A stretch of DNA of 64,000 nt. It comes from Bythopirellula polymerisocia. Its GTDB lineage: Bacteria; Planctomycetota; Planctomycetia; Pirellulales; Lacipirellulaceae. Shown piece by piece: positions 50,049 through 59,227 of this stretch. The stretch's first letter is position 1; each line of letters begins with the position of its first letter. The stretch is from NCBI RefSeq assembly GCF_007860015.1, contig NZ_SJPS01000003.1, forward strand, positions 310,001 through 374,000. Direction: 5' to 3'. Position numbers and translations under genes: made by a program. The notes under the pieces were generated by a model. It worked only from the letters and a program-made list of their open reading frames with translations. It did no database searches and was not told where the DNA came from.

Positions 50049-51411
50049 GCATGGATTATCATTCTCAGAGGAACCGTATGGTTTCTTCAACCCTTCTCAT
50101 CATTGGCCATTAGTTCACGAAGCGGATTTTCGCATGATATACGCATCGAGTGTCGTGGTCTTGTTCTTGATGCTCCTGCTAGCCATCGCGGTCCGACAAT
50201 CTGAGACTCGCTATGATACTGTTGGATACATCCTTGGCGCATTATTGGGTTTACTCGTAGGCACCATCTACGGGATGTACCTCAATCAGCCTCACTTGGT
50301 GATGACAAACCAATCCTGGCTGTTGGTTGTGTCTATGATCGCGGGAAGCTTCGTTGGATTGGCGGTAGCATTGAAAACACATAAGTGGTGGATAGTGCCA
50401 CTAACCACTTCAATCCAATGGATGATCTCAGGACTGCTTCACTTCAGTCTCGGTACGGTGTTCATTCTAATCACGCTGAGTGCAATCGGCTTGGGAATCG
50501 TAGCACACCGCATGAGCAAACAACGAACCGTCCAGAGATTACTTGATCGCAACCTGCATCTTTCATTTGACTACCAACTTGACCCTTCCGGAGAGTTCTT
50601 GCCAGAAACTCAGGCACCGACACCGAAATGGCTGCGGCGGTTGGTGGGTGAAGATTACTTTCGCACGCTGAAATCTATTCGGCATTCTGGAAATGTAGAC
50701 ATTCGTGATAGAGACATGAAACATCTGGCAGAATTTCCTGAATTGGAAATCCTCGACTTGCACAACAATCGCATCACCGGCGCGGGACTACATGAGATCT
50801 CACACTTGCACAAACTGAAAATGCTCGATCTACGAGACAACCAAATAGAAAATACTGGATTATTGGAACTGCGCGGCATGACGGAGCTTCGCGATCTCAA
50901 TCTTTCTGAGAACAAGATTTCAGATGAGGGTCTTGCGCATTTGGCTCCTTTGATTCACCTACGTATTCTTGACTTATCAGACAACGCTCTTACTGGCGAG
51001 GGCCTGTGGCATTTAGAAGGGCTCAGAGAACTTCAATACCTAGAGCTGTCCGAAAACAAAATTGTTGGTCCAGAGCTATCCCGTCTTCGCGGAATGTCGC
51101 GACTGCAATATGTGGATCTCAGAATCAATCCGCTCACACTGTTCGATTTTCAGCAATTGATTGAATTGAAGAACCTGCAGACGTTGGACTTGAGTTGGAC
51201 CCAGCTCGACGATTCTCAATTGAAACAGCTTGGCGATTTGAGCTCGTTGCAAAACCTATCGATTTCGGGAACGGATATCACTGACAAGGCTGTTCTCTAT
51301 TTGTGTAAGGCTAGAGGCTTGCAACAACTCTCTATCAACGGAACCAAAATCACTGTCGCTGGCGCAGCACAACTCCAAAAGGAGCTTCCAGAATGCAAGA
51401 TATATCGCTAG
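50041..51411 (+). CDS. Membrane-anchored leucine-rich-repeat protein
   Basis: A 456-residue protein. The first ~160 residues contain four or five transmembrane helices (about 33-52, 62-80, 92-112, 118-155). A linker follows, and then about eight leucine-rich repeats from residue ~220 to the end (ILDLHNNRITGAGLHEI, MLDLRDNQIENTGLLEL, DLNLSENKISDEGLAHL). The repeats have the LxxLxLxxNxI pattern with 24-residue spacing, as in bacterial GALA-like or planctomycete LRRs. The start at 50041 overlaps the previous stop codon by 8 bases, which indicates coupling. It is probably a protein-interaction module facing the cytoplasm or periplasm; topology is uncertain. Confidence 0.82.
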   Translation: MIKHGLSFSEEPYGFFNPSHHWPLVHEADFRMIYASSVVVLFLMLLLAIAVRQSETRYDTVGYILGALLGLLVGTIYGMYLNQPHLVMTNQSWLLVVSMIAGSFVGLAVALKTHKWWIVPLTTSIQWMISGLLHFSLGTVFILITLSAIGLGIVAHRMSKQRTVQRLLDRNLHLSFDYQLDPSGEFLPETQAPTPKWLRRLVGEDYFRTLKSIRHSGNVDIRDRDMKHLAEFPELEILDLHNNRITGAGLHEISHLHKLKMLDLRDNQIENTGLLELRGMTELRDLNLSENKISDEGLAHLAPLIHLRILDLSDNALTGEGLWHLEGLRELQYLELSENKIVGPELSRLRGMSRLQYVDLRINPLTLFDFQQLIELKNLQTLDLSWTQLDDSQLKQLGDLSSLQNLSISGTDITDKAVLYLCKARGLQQLSINGTKITVAGAAQLQKELPECKIYR

Positions 51412-51473
51412 GCTGGGCGGATCCCTGTATGATTTGGGTGGTCGCAAAATGGTTTTAGGATGAAACAGAATTA

Positions 51474-52799
51474 ATGCTGAATCTATGCTATCTGTTGTTC
51501 GTCATTGCTTTGATAATCATCGCAACGACCAATCTCAAGGTTCATCCATTTCTCGCACTCCTTATCGCAGCAATACTCATTGGATTTCTCGGCGGCTTGA
51601 ATTCCACTGATGTGCTCACGAACCTTAGTGAGGGATTTGGAAATACGCTCATGAGCGTTGGCATCATCATTGCCTGTGGCACGATTATTGGAACTTTTCT
51701 AGAACACACTGGTGGGGCGAATACGATAGCTTCCTGCGTGATGAAGTTAGTTGGAGAAAAAAGGTCTCCGTTGGCCATGAGCATCACTGGCTTTATCGTC
51801 TCAATACCGGTGTTCTGCGATTCTGGCTTCGTGATCCTCTCGACGGTTAATAAGGCTTTGAGTCGGAAAACGGGCATTTCATTGGCCGTCTTGGCAGTAG
51901 CCCTCTCGACAGGACTTTACACAACCCATGTCTTTGTGCCTCCCACTCCAGGACCGCTGGCCGCGGCTGGGACTCTAGGAGCAGATATCGGTCTTGTGCT
52001 GATCTGGGGGTTGGTTGTTTCTATCCCCACTGCTGGAGCAGGATTGCTCTGGGCGATATTCTATGCTTCCAGGTTTTCCATCGTACCAAAGGAGATTTCG
52101 GATATTGGCGTTGAAAAGAATCCGCACGAAGACAACGCGATTCGAGCCTTTATGCCTTTGCTCGTGCCTCTCTTGCTGATCACATTAAAATCAATTGCCG
52201 ATTCTCCTGCCGCTCCATTTGGGGAGGGGAACTTCCGGAACGCAATCCAGTTTCTAGGGGATCCTGTGATCGCACTGCTCACCGGGGTACTTCTAGTTAT
52301 CTTCTCAAGAAAGCAGAATTCGCCGGAAACTGCCTTGGGGTGGGTTTCAGAAGGCCTGATGAGCGCTGGATCGATTATTCTTATCACTGGTGCCGGTGGA
52401 GCATTCGGAAATATCCTTCGTGCAACTGGTATTGCTGATGAGTTTGCAGCGGGTATGGCTGACTGGCACTTAGGCATTATCCTGCCGTTTCTGATCGCAG
52501 CAGCAATCAAGTCGGCACAGGGCTCCTCGACCGTCGCCATTATCACAACGGCAGCATTAATGACACCACTGCTGCAGCCGATGGAACTCACAGCGCCAAT
52601 CGCCAAGGCTTTGGTGGTGTTAGCGATCGGTGCCGGTTCGATGACCGTTTCTCATTTCAACGACAGTTATTTTTGGGTGGTTTCCCAATTCTCTGATATG
52701 AACTCTGAAACTGCCTTGCGATGCCATACCGCCGCTACCTTGGTACAAGGATTGACTGGAATCGCGACAATAATAATTCTTGAATCTATACTAGTCTAG
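51474..52799 (+). CDS. GntP family permease (gluconate/organic acid transporter)
   Basis: A 441-residue inner-membrane transporter of the GntP family, typical length about 440-450. Visible family features are VHPFLALLIAAILIGFLGGL near the N-terminus, IIIACGTIIGTFLEHTGGA and IPVFCDSGFVIL. The late signature is KSAQGSSTVAIITTAALM, with HFNDSYFWVVSQFSDM near the end. It would import gluconate or a related sugar acid by proton symport. It lies 62 bp after the LRR gene. Its presence near oxidoreductases and sulfatases suggests uptake of a sugar-acid product. Confidence 0.93.
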   Translation: MLNLCYLLFVIALIIIATTNLKVHPFLALLIAAILIGFLGGLNSTDVLTNLSEGFGNTLMSVGIIIACGTIIGTFLEHTGGANTIASCVMKLVGEKRSPLAMSITGFIVSIPVFCDSGFVILSTVNKALSRKTGISLAVLAVALSTGLYTTHVFVPPTPGPLAAAGTLGADIGLVLIWGLVVSIPTAGAGLLWAIFYASRFSIVPKEISDIGVEKNPHEDNAIRAFMPLLVPLLLITLKSIADSPAAPFGEGNFRNAIQFLGDPVIALLTGVLLVIFSRKQNSPETALGWVSEGLMSAGSIILITGAGGAFGNILRATGIADEFAAGMADWHLGIILPFLIAAAIKSAQGSSTVAIITTAALMTPLLQPMELTAPIAKALVVLAIGAGSMTVSHFNDSYFWVVSQFSDMNSETALRCHTAATLVQGLTGIATIIILESILV

Positions 52800-52919
52800 A
52801 ATCAGCAAGCTAGTTCGGGCGGTAACTACCTTTGTCCTGGCTCACGACCAGTAGTTTCGCATAAATCCAGAGTAGAGTTCGAATAGAATTTGATCCGGAG
52901 TCGCTCAGCGGCAAGCGGC

Positions 52920-53660
52920 TCAGGCCGCCCTCTCTTGGGGATAACGGTTGCCGGCGAGCGAATTGAAGGCGTTGCGGACAATTGCCTCTCGGGAAGGATC
53001 AGCAAGAATGGCCCTCACCTGAGCGATGGCGTAACTTTTGCACTGCACACGAATCATTGGCAGACCGACCGCGGCCAACAAGAGGGCTCCTCCAAAGGTA
53101 GCCAAGCCGACCTCGTAAACCTGGAGAGCGATCAGCACGAACCCCGTCAACACAAACACCGCAGTTGCTTCCAGCCCGATCCAAAACCACGACCAGAGGT
53201 CGAGTGCCTGATGAATCAGATGTTCGTCAATCTTCGGCGACTGGCTGCTCGCAAACTGGTAAAAGGCTTGCCGCATGAGATCGTGCCGTTGGGAGAGCCA
53301 ATGTTTTTCGGTTACCGTATCCACATCGATCCCGACCCTGCGGCCGAGTTCAGTCAGGATCACCTCGATATCGAACCGCTCCCGGATTCCAAGCCAGTGT
53401 CCCAGATGGCTGTGGATACGAAACACCCGAGCAACCATCCCCACTGCAAGTGCCGGGAGCAAAGATCCACCCGGAACCGGGAGCATTTTCCCCTCACTCG
53501 TTTTCAAGCCGATATCCAGCTGGCTGAGTAAAGTCTCCATGACTGGCACATGCATGCGCAACAGCCAGAACGCTCCCAGCGCGGCAGCCGAGGTAAACCA
53601 GCAGATGCGATTAAGCATTGATTGGTAATCGGTCACGGGAGCTAGTGGATTGAGAGCCAT
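52920..53660 (-). CDS. Hypothetical membrane protein
   Basis: A 246-residue protein with hydrophobic helices at about 17-37, 65-80 and a pair near 165-210. Between them is a soluble segment of about 75 residues (FDIEVILTELGRRVGIDVDTVTEKHW) that is charged and helical. I recognise no named family. It is convergent with the GntP gene and upstream of nothing obvious on its strand. The composition and length are clearly protein-like. Confidence 0.7.
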   Translation of the reverse strand: MALNPLAPVTDYQSMLNRICWFTSAAALGAFWLLRMHVPVMETLLSQLDIGLKTSEGKMLPVPGGSLLPALAVGMVARVFRIHSHLGHWLGIRERFDIEVILTELGRRVGIDVDTVTEKHWLSQRHDLMRQAFYQFASSQSPKIDEHLIHQALDLWSWFWIGLEATAVFVLTGFVLIALQVYEVGLATFGGALLLAAVGLPMIRVQCKSYAIAQVRAILADPSREAIVRNAFNSLAGNRYPQERAA

Positions 53661-53766
53661 GTTTTTGTTTTCTAGTTGAATTCGGCTAAGATATTTCTTC
53701 TCCGAACAAATGTCTTCACAATAAACGCATCTACTAGGAACATAAGCAACAATCTAGATTTCGTCT

Positions 53767-54246
53767 TTAATCTGATACGTAGGCTGTTTGCTCCAATTGG
53801 CTTTGATCTGTCTTGCTATAGAGTTCATTGTTGTAAGGAGTTAGCGATTGATTGATGTCGTCTGGAGAATATCGCCACATCGCTCCCGTGGCGGAATCAG
53901 CAGCAACGCCAGGTACACCGCCAAGCGTGACATTGCCTAACACCCAGGGATTAACTTTCGGGACAATCGCTACAGTTGCAGCCTCGTAACCAGGCTTCTG
54001 AATTGTAGCTGTGTAGCGAGGTGCTTTCTTGAAAAATCCGTTCCCGCGTTTGAGCGAGACTTTTGCCGGCGTAATTCCCGTTGCAACGGTCTCGCCTTTT
54101 TCATTGCTTACCTTTACCTGGGCAGATGAAGGAGAACTGTGAATAGAAACCGATGTATCCCGACCGCTCACAACCGAATCAAATCTACTAGCTGCCATTA
54201 CGCCTGTAGCAATGCAAACACAGAGAATAAGCTGTCTACAATTCAT
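53767..54246 (-). CDS. Exported protein with PEGA-like domain
   Basis: A 159-residue protein with a signal peptide (MNCRQLILCVCIATGVMAAS). One PEGA-like beta-sandwich follows: VSIHSSPSSAQVKVSNEKGETVATGITPAKVSLKRGNGFF, then YTATIQKPGYEAATVAI. PEGA domains are surface-associated beta-sandwich modules. The C-terminal 60 residues (GNVTLGGVPGVAADSATGAMWRYSPDDI) are typical of small periplasmic proteins of this kind. It stands alone, with 664 bp of non-coding DNA beyond its start. Confidence 0.75.
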   Translation of the reverse strand: MNCRQLILCVCIATGVMAASRFDSVVSGRDTSVSIHSSPSSAQVKVSNEKGETVATGITPAKVSLKRGNGFFKKAPRYTATIQKPGYEAATVAIVPKVNPWVLGNVTLGGVPGVAADSATGAMWRYSPDDINQSLTPYNNELYSKTDQSQLEQTAYVSD

Positions 54247-54910
54247 CGTCTTGTCCCGAACACGGTTGAGTATTGATTAGCAGCTAACAATTGCCTGAAA
54301 AAAGTAAAGCAGGCTACTCGAAAGGTGATCAACGCGAGGAGATTTCACGCGAATAGTAGTGAATCAGACGCTACTATTAAAGAGCAACTATAGTGCTGGC
54401 ATGGAGCCGTCAAATTGCGAAAACTCTGGGCAGAAAGTCGCATTACGGAGGCTTGAGGTAAATCTACGCCTACTCGCTACTATCTCGGCGGGAACGCATT
54501 AGTGAGGTGAGCACAGGCTTCTGATTTGCATGAGAAGCACCGCAAGCGGCTCATTACTGCCTGATAAGGCAGTTGGGGGCCGTCCCACTTAGGGATTACC
54601 TGTTTGGCGAAACATGATTACGAACTCGTCAGAGAGGATCCTCACCGGACCGGACGATGGATCGAGCCCTCCAAAACTTTCGAAAAACCACGGTCCGCAT
54701 GGAGCGTAAAGCGTTCGCTCTTAAAAAACTTTTGGATCAGGACTTGAAATCCCCATAGCTGTTACCGCCGCGCGTTTGCGAGTACGTCAAGTCGCAGAGG
54801 TTGGTCCACCCCGCTGCGCCCAAATGAAAACGCGATCCTACAAAAGTGGGGCGAACTGGTTCTGTAAACTATCCCACGGTGCACGTTGAATCTCGATTGC
54901 CAGTCCCACC
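54247..54910. other. Non-coding region with fragment of dispersed repeat
   Basis: No gene recognised. Bases 54768-54808 match the first half of the repeat fragment at 24554-24594 (GCGAGTACGTCAAGTCGCAG), and the matching second half is found at 56068-56110. The rest shows no repeat or RNA I can defend. Confidence 0.4.
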
Positions 54911-55741
54911 TCAATTAGAGTGTTTCCGCACGAATCTCAACAACAACGGATGCGCTGGCAAGGCCATTTCCCCGTGGTCGTAGCCCTGCAGTTCGTGAAG
55001 CTCGACATCGGGATGCCCGACCACTTTCATCATCCGCCACATGTAGGCGTTTTCTTCGTAACGCCCAAGCATTTCCAAATCGCGGTCCCCCGTCAAGAAC
55101 AGAATCGGCGGCGCGTCGCTCCGCACGTGGAACAGCGGCGCCATCTGGTCAACAACAGGTTGCTTTTCGTCGATTCCTCGCTCCGCTCGGACTGTGAGAT
55201 GCGTAATCGCATGACCGCTACAGGGAATCAGCCCAGCAATCTTATTCGCATCGATGTTGTGTTTCGCCAGCCAGCGTTTATCTAAACCGATCATGCTGGT
55301 TAGATAGCCTCCAGCCGAATGCCCGCTCACGAAAATCTTGGTTGGATCTCCGCCAAACTCCTCTATATTCTCAAAGACCCATGCCACGCTTGCTGCGGCG
55401 TCTTCGACGTACGCGGGTGACTTCACCTTAGGATGCAATCGATAATTCACTGCTACGACGCCAACACCCTGCGATTTTAGCTCCGGAGGCACAAAACGTT
55501 CGCCTCCCGTGAGTCCACCACCGTGAAACCAAACGATCGTCGAGAAGCCCGCTTTGTCCGGATAGTATACGTCCAGCAGGCAACGTTCACTGCTGTACTT
55601 GGAAAGGTCTTCACCAGTGCGATAAGGAATATCAGCCTTCGTATGATAGGTTGCTTTGAGATCGGCAGTGTCCTGGGCAAAGCTGACGTGTGCACCACAA
55701 ATCAATACCCATACAGTCAGGAGTTGCTTTAGTGATTTCAT
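54911..55741 (-). CDS. Secreted alpha/beta hydrolase (esterase/lipase, HGGG type)
   Basis: A 276-residue exported carboxylesterase-like enzyme. The signal peptide ends near AQDTA (about 22). The oxyanion motif is WFHGGGLTGG (residues 73-76), the nucleophile elbow GHSAGGYL holds Ser142, the acid lies in LTGDRDLEML and the His in GYDHGEM. This is the BD-FAE/hormone-sensitive-lipase-like group that often deacylates plant polysaccharides. ATG 55741 is preferred because the signal peptide starts there; the longer frame to 55810 adds a poor leader. It sits between the two separated halves of a dispersed repeat, so it may have been inserted there. Confidence 0.88.
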   Translation of the reverse strand: MKSLKQLLTVWVLICGAHVSFAQDTADLKATYHTKADIPYRTGEDLSKYSSERCLLDVYYPDKAGFSTIVWFHGGGLTGGERFVPPELKSQGVGVVAVNYRLHPKVKSPAYVEDAAASVAWVFENIEEFGGDPTKIFVSGHSAGGYLTSMIGLDKRWLAKHNIDANKIAGLIPCSGHAITHLTVRAERGIDEKQPVVDQMAPLFHVRSDAPPILFLTGDRDLEMLGRYEENAYMWRMMKVVGHPDVELHELQGYDHGEMALPAHPLLLRFVRKHSN

Positions 55742-55904
55742 CCTAAGAGTTCCTATTTGCGATCTCGCGTCCGCAGGCACACTAAGGCTTGGATTGCAAC
55801 CGAATTCCACTGCTTAGTCTAAGTAACCTAATCTCTGTGTATGCTATTCTACGGTCGCTCTTGCCTGGTGCAAGTCATTCCCTATCCACGCTGCGCCTAC
55901 TGAC

Positions 55905-56341
55905 CTGCAGGTTGCTGCGCTCCTCCTGTATGGATGATCGGAGTCCTCTGCAACCGAACGCGCTGAGTTGGCATCTTCGACATCTGGAAGGGATTCTGCC
56001 AAGCCACTGAAGTGCTTTCGCCTAGGAGACAACTCTGCGAGTCTAGGCGGACGGAATCTGCCGAAAATGGTCCAACTTCCCGCACGAAGCACGACCGCGA
56101 ACTGCTGGAGGTCGATTCAGCGAGAGCAGTTGCCGTGTCTAACTGGCAGTTTCAGAATGCCGTCCGCAGGTCGTTGGCTACGTGACTTGCGGCCGATGGC
56201 TAGGGAATTCGAACCGTACAGGAACTCCTGGGGCACAAAGACTTTCTCACGACGATGATTCACACCCATGCCCTGAACCGAGGCGGGCGCGGTGTCCGCA
56301 GCGCCGCGGACGGCCTTATTTGTCTAGCCGATGAGCGTTAG
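55905..56341 (+). pseudogene. Relict integron-type tyrosine recombinase (IntI-like), C-terminal part
   Basis: Several separated pieces read as an integron integrase. LQVAALLLYG is encoded at 55905-55934 and corresponds to the segment before the first catalytic Arg. At 56207-56341 one frame gives [31 protein letters not shown], which corresponds to the end of IntI proteins (usual form [29 protein letters not shown]). The catalytic His of LLGHKD is kept, but the active-site Tyr position reads IHTHAL, so Tyr appears replaced by His. Frameshifts and stops lie between the pieces. It ends at a TAG inside the core-site-like GTTAGGC at 56337-56343. It is read in the same direction as the cassette-like genes that follow. 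Confidence 0.7.
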
Positions 56342-56492
56342 GCAGTGGCGCCCTATCATGCGGCGAAGGCAGTGACAACGGGGCAACCGACGGCTACAAC
56401 TGGACTTATGCGAGAATCAGCTGTCTGCGTGTTAGGCCGCAAACTTGCGACCTACAGTTGATAGGTGGAGATTTCCTATCAACAAGTTAGGC
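56337..56492 (+). promoter_or_regulatory. Integron attI-like region with three GTTAGGC core sites
   Basis: GTTAGGC occurs at 56337-56343, 56431-56437 and 56486-56492, matching the recombination core GTTRRRY. The last lies in CCTATCAACAAGTTAGGC, similar in form to the class 1 attI1 end CCCTAAAACAAAGTTAGGC, and is followed 7 bases later by the ATG of the first cassette gene. The stretch between the first two core sites could be a decayed attC. The assignment as attI is inference from position and motif. Confidence 0.5.
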
Positions 56493-56499
56493 CTCAGCC

Positions 56500-57429
56500 A
56501 TGTTTGGACGCCTTTTCGGTAAAAAGTCGAAATCACAGTCCGTTACACACGCGGATGACACCGGTGGCATGATCGAAGCCTACGATCAGCACGGCAATAA
56601 AGTCCTAATCGAGCGCATCGAATACCGTACCCGTGTCCTTCCCGGCATCTTCAAGGACGCATGGAACGATGCTGATAGTCTCTATGGCGCAATCGTGATG
56701 GCTCTCAACGACGGTTTCCTTGCTGAAACGGTCGCTCCTGCCGAACGGCTTCGCGCCATCGACCAAAGTGGCGAGCGAAGTGCAACTATTCTTGGCATCG
56801 TATTGATGAAAAACAACGAGCTGTCCCGCGCCGAAAAGTGCCTTGGCGACTACCTCAAAGAACAAGACTCCGGCGTCGTGGCGACGAATCTCGCAAAGGT
56901 ATACGAAGCACAGGGTCGTCAGCACGAATCACGGACCACCTTGCGCAGAGCATTGGCGATTGACCCTAACCAAGATAACGGCCTCGAATGGTTCGCCGCG
57001 ATTGCTCGTGAGGAAGGTGGGGAAGAAGCCTATCTTACAGCGATGCGTGACATCGCAAAAGAACCGGGAAGCTGGCATGCACAATTGTGGATCGCGCGGG
57101 ATTTCCTCGAACACGATGACGTTCGATCAGCAATTGCGATTTACCAGCAGGTGTTGAGTTCTGCAGAAGTTTCCGAAGACGGCATCATGATGATCTCAGG
57201 TGATTTGGGAAACAATGGCTATATCGAAGAAATCATCGAACTGTTTCTGCCGCTCTTTGATGTACATAAACACGGAATTCAAGCAGGACTTAATCTCGTG
57301 CAGGCATGCATCGAGTCACATCGGAAGCACGATGGGTTGCGGATTTGTGATGACCTTCTATCGCTGAATCGTTACGACTTAAAGCAAATAATCGACGAAC
57401 GACGGGAGCAGCTCACTGCGATGCACTAA
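56500..57429 (+). CDS. TPR-like hypothetical protein, first integron cassette gene
   Basis: A 309-residue soluble protein. After a basic start (MFGRLFGKKSKSQ) there is a helical repeat region from about residue 85 to 290 resembling tetratricopeptide repeats (LMKNNELSRAEKCLGDYLKE, VYEAQGRQHESRTTLRRALAIDPN). It has no signal peptide or membrane helix. TPR proteins bind other proteins; no enzyme domain is present. Its ATG is 7 bases after an attI-like core site and its stop codon is 6 bases before an attC-like site, which is the layout of an integron gene cassette. Confidence 0.8.
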   Translation: MFGRLFGKKSKSQSVTHADDTGGMIEAYDQHGNKVLIERIEYRTRVLPGIFKDAWNDADSLYGAIVMALNDGFLAETVAPAERLRAIDQSGERSATILGIVLMKNNELSRAEKCLGDYLKEQDSGVVATNLAKVYEAQGRQHESRTTLRRALAIDPNQDNGLEWFAAIAREEGGEEAYLTAMRDIAKEPGSWHAQLWIARDFLEHDDVRSAIAIYQQVLSSAEVSEDGIMMISGDLGNNGYIEEIIELFLPLFDVHKHGIQAGLNLVQACIESHRKHDGLRICDDLLSLNRYDLKQIIDERREQLTAMH

Positions 57430-57435
57430 AACTAG

Positions 57436-57521
57436 GCATAACAATCCGTTGGACACGGAGCCACGGGCCGCGCGGATCCCGAAATCAAAGTCGTTCTCGG
57501 CGGTCCGGTGAACGGTTAGAC
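57436..57521 (+). repeat. attC-like recombination site between cassettes
   Basis: 86 bases with the attC plan: an outer site GCATAAC (57436-57442), the core GTTAGAC (57515-57521, fits GTTRRRY), and inner complementary arms AATCCGTTGGACACGGA versus TCCGGTGAACGG. Their pairing is imperfect, as in true attC hairpins. It starts 6 bases after the first cassette's stop codon and ends 11 bases before the next ATG. Confidence 0.65.
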
Positions 57522-57532
57522 AAGGAGACAAT

Positions 57533-58021
57533 ATGTCCTTGAAGGACGCTATTTATCGCTTTCTCTCTTTCACTCCTACCCTGCCCCCGGAGCCCGCAGC
57601 GAAGATAACTCAGCACGAGCAGCTGGTCCAACTCCTGGACCGCGTGCATGCCGAAGCGATCATGCCGAACGTCGACGCGCTCGCGCGCATCTGCCTCGAG
57701 CGCGACGTCGCGCTCGTCTTCTACGAGATCGGCGGGCCCGACCCTCTGACCGATCGCTCGGCGAAAGAGGGAGCACTTGCGTTGGGGTGGGAAGGAGGCC
57801 GCGTCGAGATCGGTCGCTTAACCCACACGCAGGCGGGTAAGATGGCAGACGAAATCGAGCGTTCCGACCCTGGCGACGTCGCTGCGATCTCGTGGTTCCG
57901 TCGCCACTCGGAAGGTCGGCTCTTCGTCCTCGTCCAAGCCGCGACGTTCTGCGTCGACTTCGACCCTGGCAAGGGCTTCTCGATCGCGCCGGGAACCACC
58001 GACGCGGAATGGAAGTCTTAG
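57533..58021 (+). CDS. Hypothetical protein, second integron cassette gene
   Basis: A 162-residue soluble protein of no recognised family. It has an N-terminal helical region (TQHEQLVQLLDRVHAEAIMPNVDALARICLERDV) and a mixed alpha/beta C-terminus (GRLFVLVQAATFCVDFDPGKGF). Codon use is strikingly GC-rich compared with the neighbours (long runs of GCG, CTC and GTC codons), indicating recent acquisition from a high-GC source. It has an AAGGAG ribosome binding site that overlaps the end of the attC-like site. No clear attC is seen after it. Confidence 0.7.
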   Translation: MSLKDAIYRFLSFTPTLPPEPAAKITQHEQLVQLLDRVHAEAIMPNVDALARICLERDVALVFYEIGGPDPLTDRSAKEGALALGWEGGRVEIGRLTHTQAGKMADEIERSDPGDVAAISWFRRHSEGRLFVLVQAATFCVDFDPGKGFSIAPGTTDAEWKS

Positions 58022-58246
58022 CAGATGCGGAAGTCCACCAACTGTGCGCGTTGGATAGACCGACTTGGCTTCGCTCCCTTATGGCCGCTGGCTTCTAATG
58101 TCAGTCCTTGCGTATGTTGGAGCAGTAGAATTTAGCCCTCGGCGTCAAAATTGCCGCCTTTCTGTCACATTCTCTCCCGGAAGGTGTCCAAGTGGTTGGT
58201 ATCACCTGCAGCCGCGTAGAATGACCTAATCCACCAGCCCAGAAGA

Positions 58247-59137
58247 ATGAACATGCACAATCCATTTTCAGAAGCTACGGACGATGATTCGGACGACCTC
58301 GAGTTGGTTTGCCAGGCCAATAGCGGTGATCGTGACTCTCTCGAAAGGCTCGTGCTGCGGCATCAAGCATGGATCTACAACATTGCCGTTCGCATGGTCT
58401 TTGATCCGCAGGATGCCGAGGAGGTGACGCAGGAAGTGCTAATCAAGGCCGTCACCCGACTCAGCACGTTTCGCGGCGACAGCAAATTCCGCACTTGGCT
58501 CTACCGCATTACGGCGAATCACATCCTCAACATGAAACGCCGCGGCGCTGAGGCAACGCCATACACATTCTCCACGTACGCGGATGCTATCAACGGCACT
58601 CCCGACCTCGATTTGCCCGATCCGAAAAGCGTGCCCGTGGATGTGCCACTGTTGGTTGAAGAAACCAAAGTCGCCTGCACCACGGGCATGCTGCTTTGCC
58701 TGGATCGACGACAGAGATTAATCTTCACGCTCGGGGAAATCATCGGCGCGAGCGACACCGTCGGCGGCGAAGTCATGGACATGACGGCCGACAACTTCCG
58801 CCAGTGTCTGGCCCGCGCCCGCCGTGATCTGTATCAGTTCATGAATCACCAATGCGGTCTCGTCAATGCGAGCAATCCTTGCCGCTGTCCCAAGAAGACG
58901 AAGGGATTCATCGATGCAGGGCACGTCGACCCGCATCGCCTGCTCTTCGCCGCTCCCTACGTTCAGCGGATTCGGGACGCCGCAGTGGGTACTATTCGCG
59001 AGATCGACGACGTCGCAGATCGATCCTTTGCGGCCATCTATCGCGATCACCCATTCCTTGAGCCTACGGAGCAGGCTCAATGGCTTCGGCGAATCCTTGA
59101 TCTACCTGAAGTTCGCGCGACACTGCGTCTGAACTGA
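58247..59137 (+). CDS. ECF-type RNA polymerase sigma factor with C-terminal extension
   Basis: A 296-residue sigma-70 family (ECF) factor. Region 2 is LVLRHQAWIYNIAVRMVFDPQDAEEVTQEV followed by FRTWLYRITANHILN. Region 4 is LDRRQRLIFTLGEIIGASDTVGGEVM followed by NFRQCLARARRDLYQF. A C-terminal extension of about 100 residues contains the Cys-rich segment NPCRCPKKTKGF, which is unusual for a plain ECF and may bind metal or sense a signal. No anti-sigma gene is adjacent. An SDR and a DUF1330 gene follow on the same strand and may be its targets, which is inference. A weak AGAAG precedes the ATG. Confidence 0.88.
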   Translation: MNMHNPFSEATDDDSDDLELVCQANSGDRDSLERLVLRHQAWIYNIAVRMVFDPQDAEEVTQEVLIKAVTRLSTFRGDSKFRTWLYRITANHILNMKRRGAEATPYTFSTYADAINGTPDLDLPDPKSVPVDVPLLVEETKVACTTGMLLCLDRRQRLIFTLGEIIGASDTVGGEVMDMTADNFRQCLARARRDLYQFMNHQCGLVNASNPCRCPKKTKGFIDAGHVDPHRLLFAAPYVQRIRDAAVGTIREIDDVADRSFAAIYRDHPFLEPTEQAQWLRRILDLPEVRATLRLN

Positions 59138-59227
59138 GAAGTTTGCCACGGTGCTTGTCACAGTTGGCACCACAGCGTGTCTATGCCATTGAGAGACAAT
59201 TTCTTACTGGTAATGAGGACGCAAGTC

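Noticed and set aside
58040..58070. A second attC site after the second cassette gene
   Set aside because: Only a short CCAAC/GTTGG hairpin with a 7-base loop is present; it lacks the two-arm attC plan and length.
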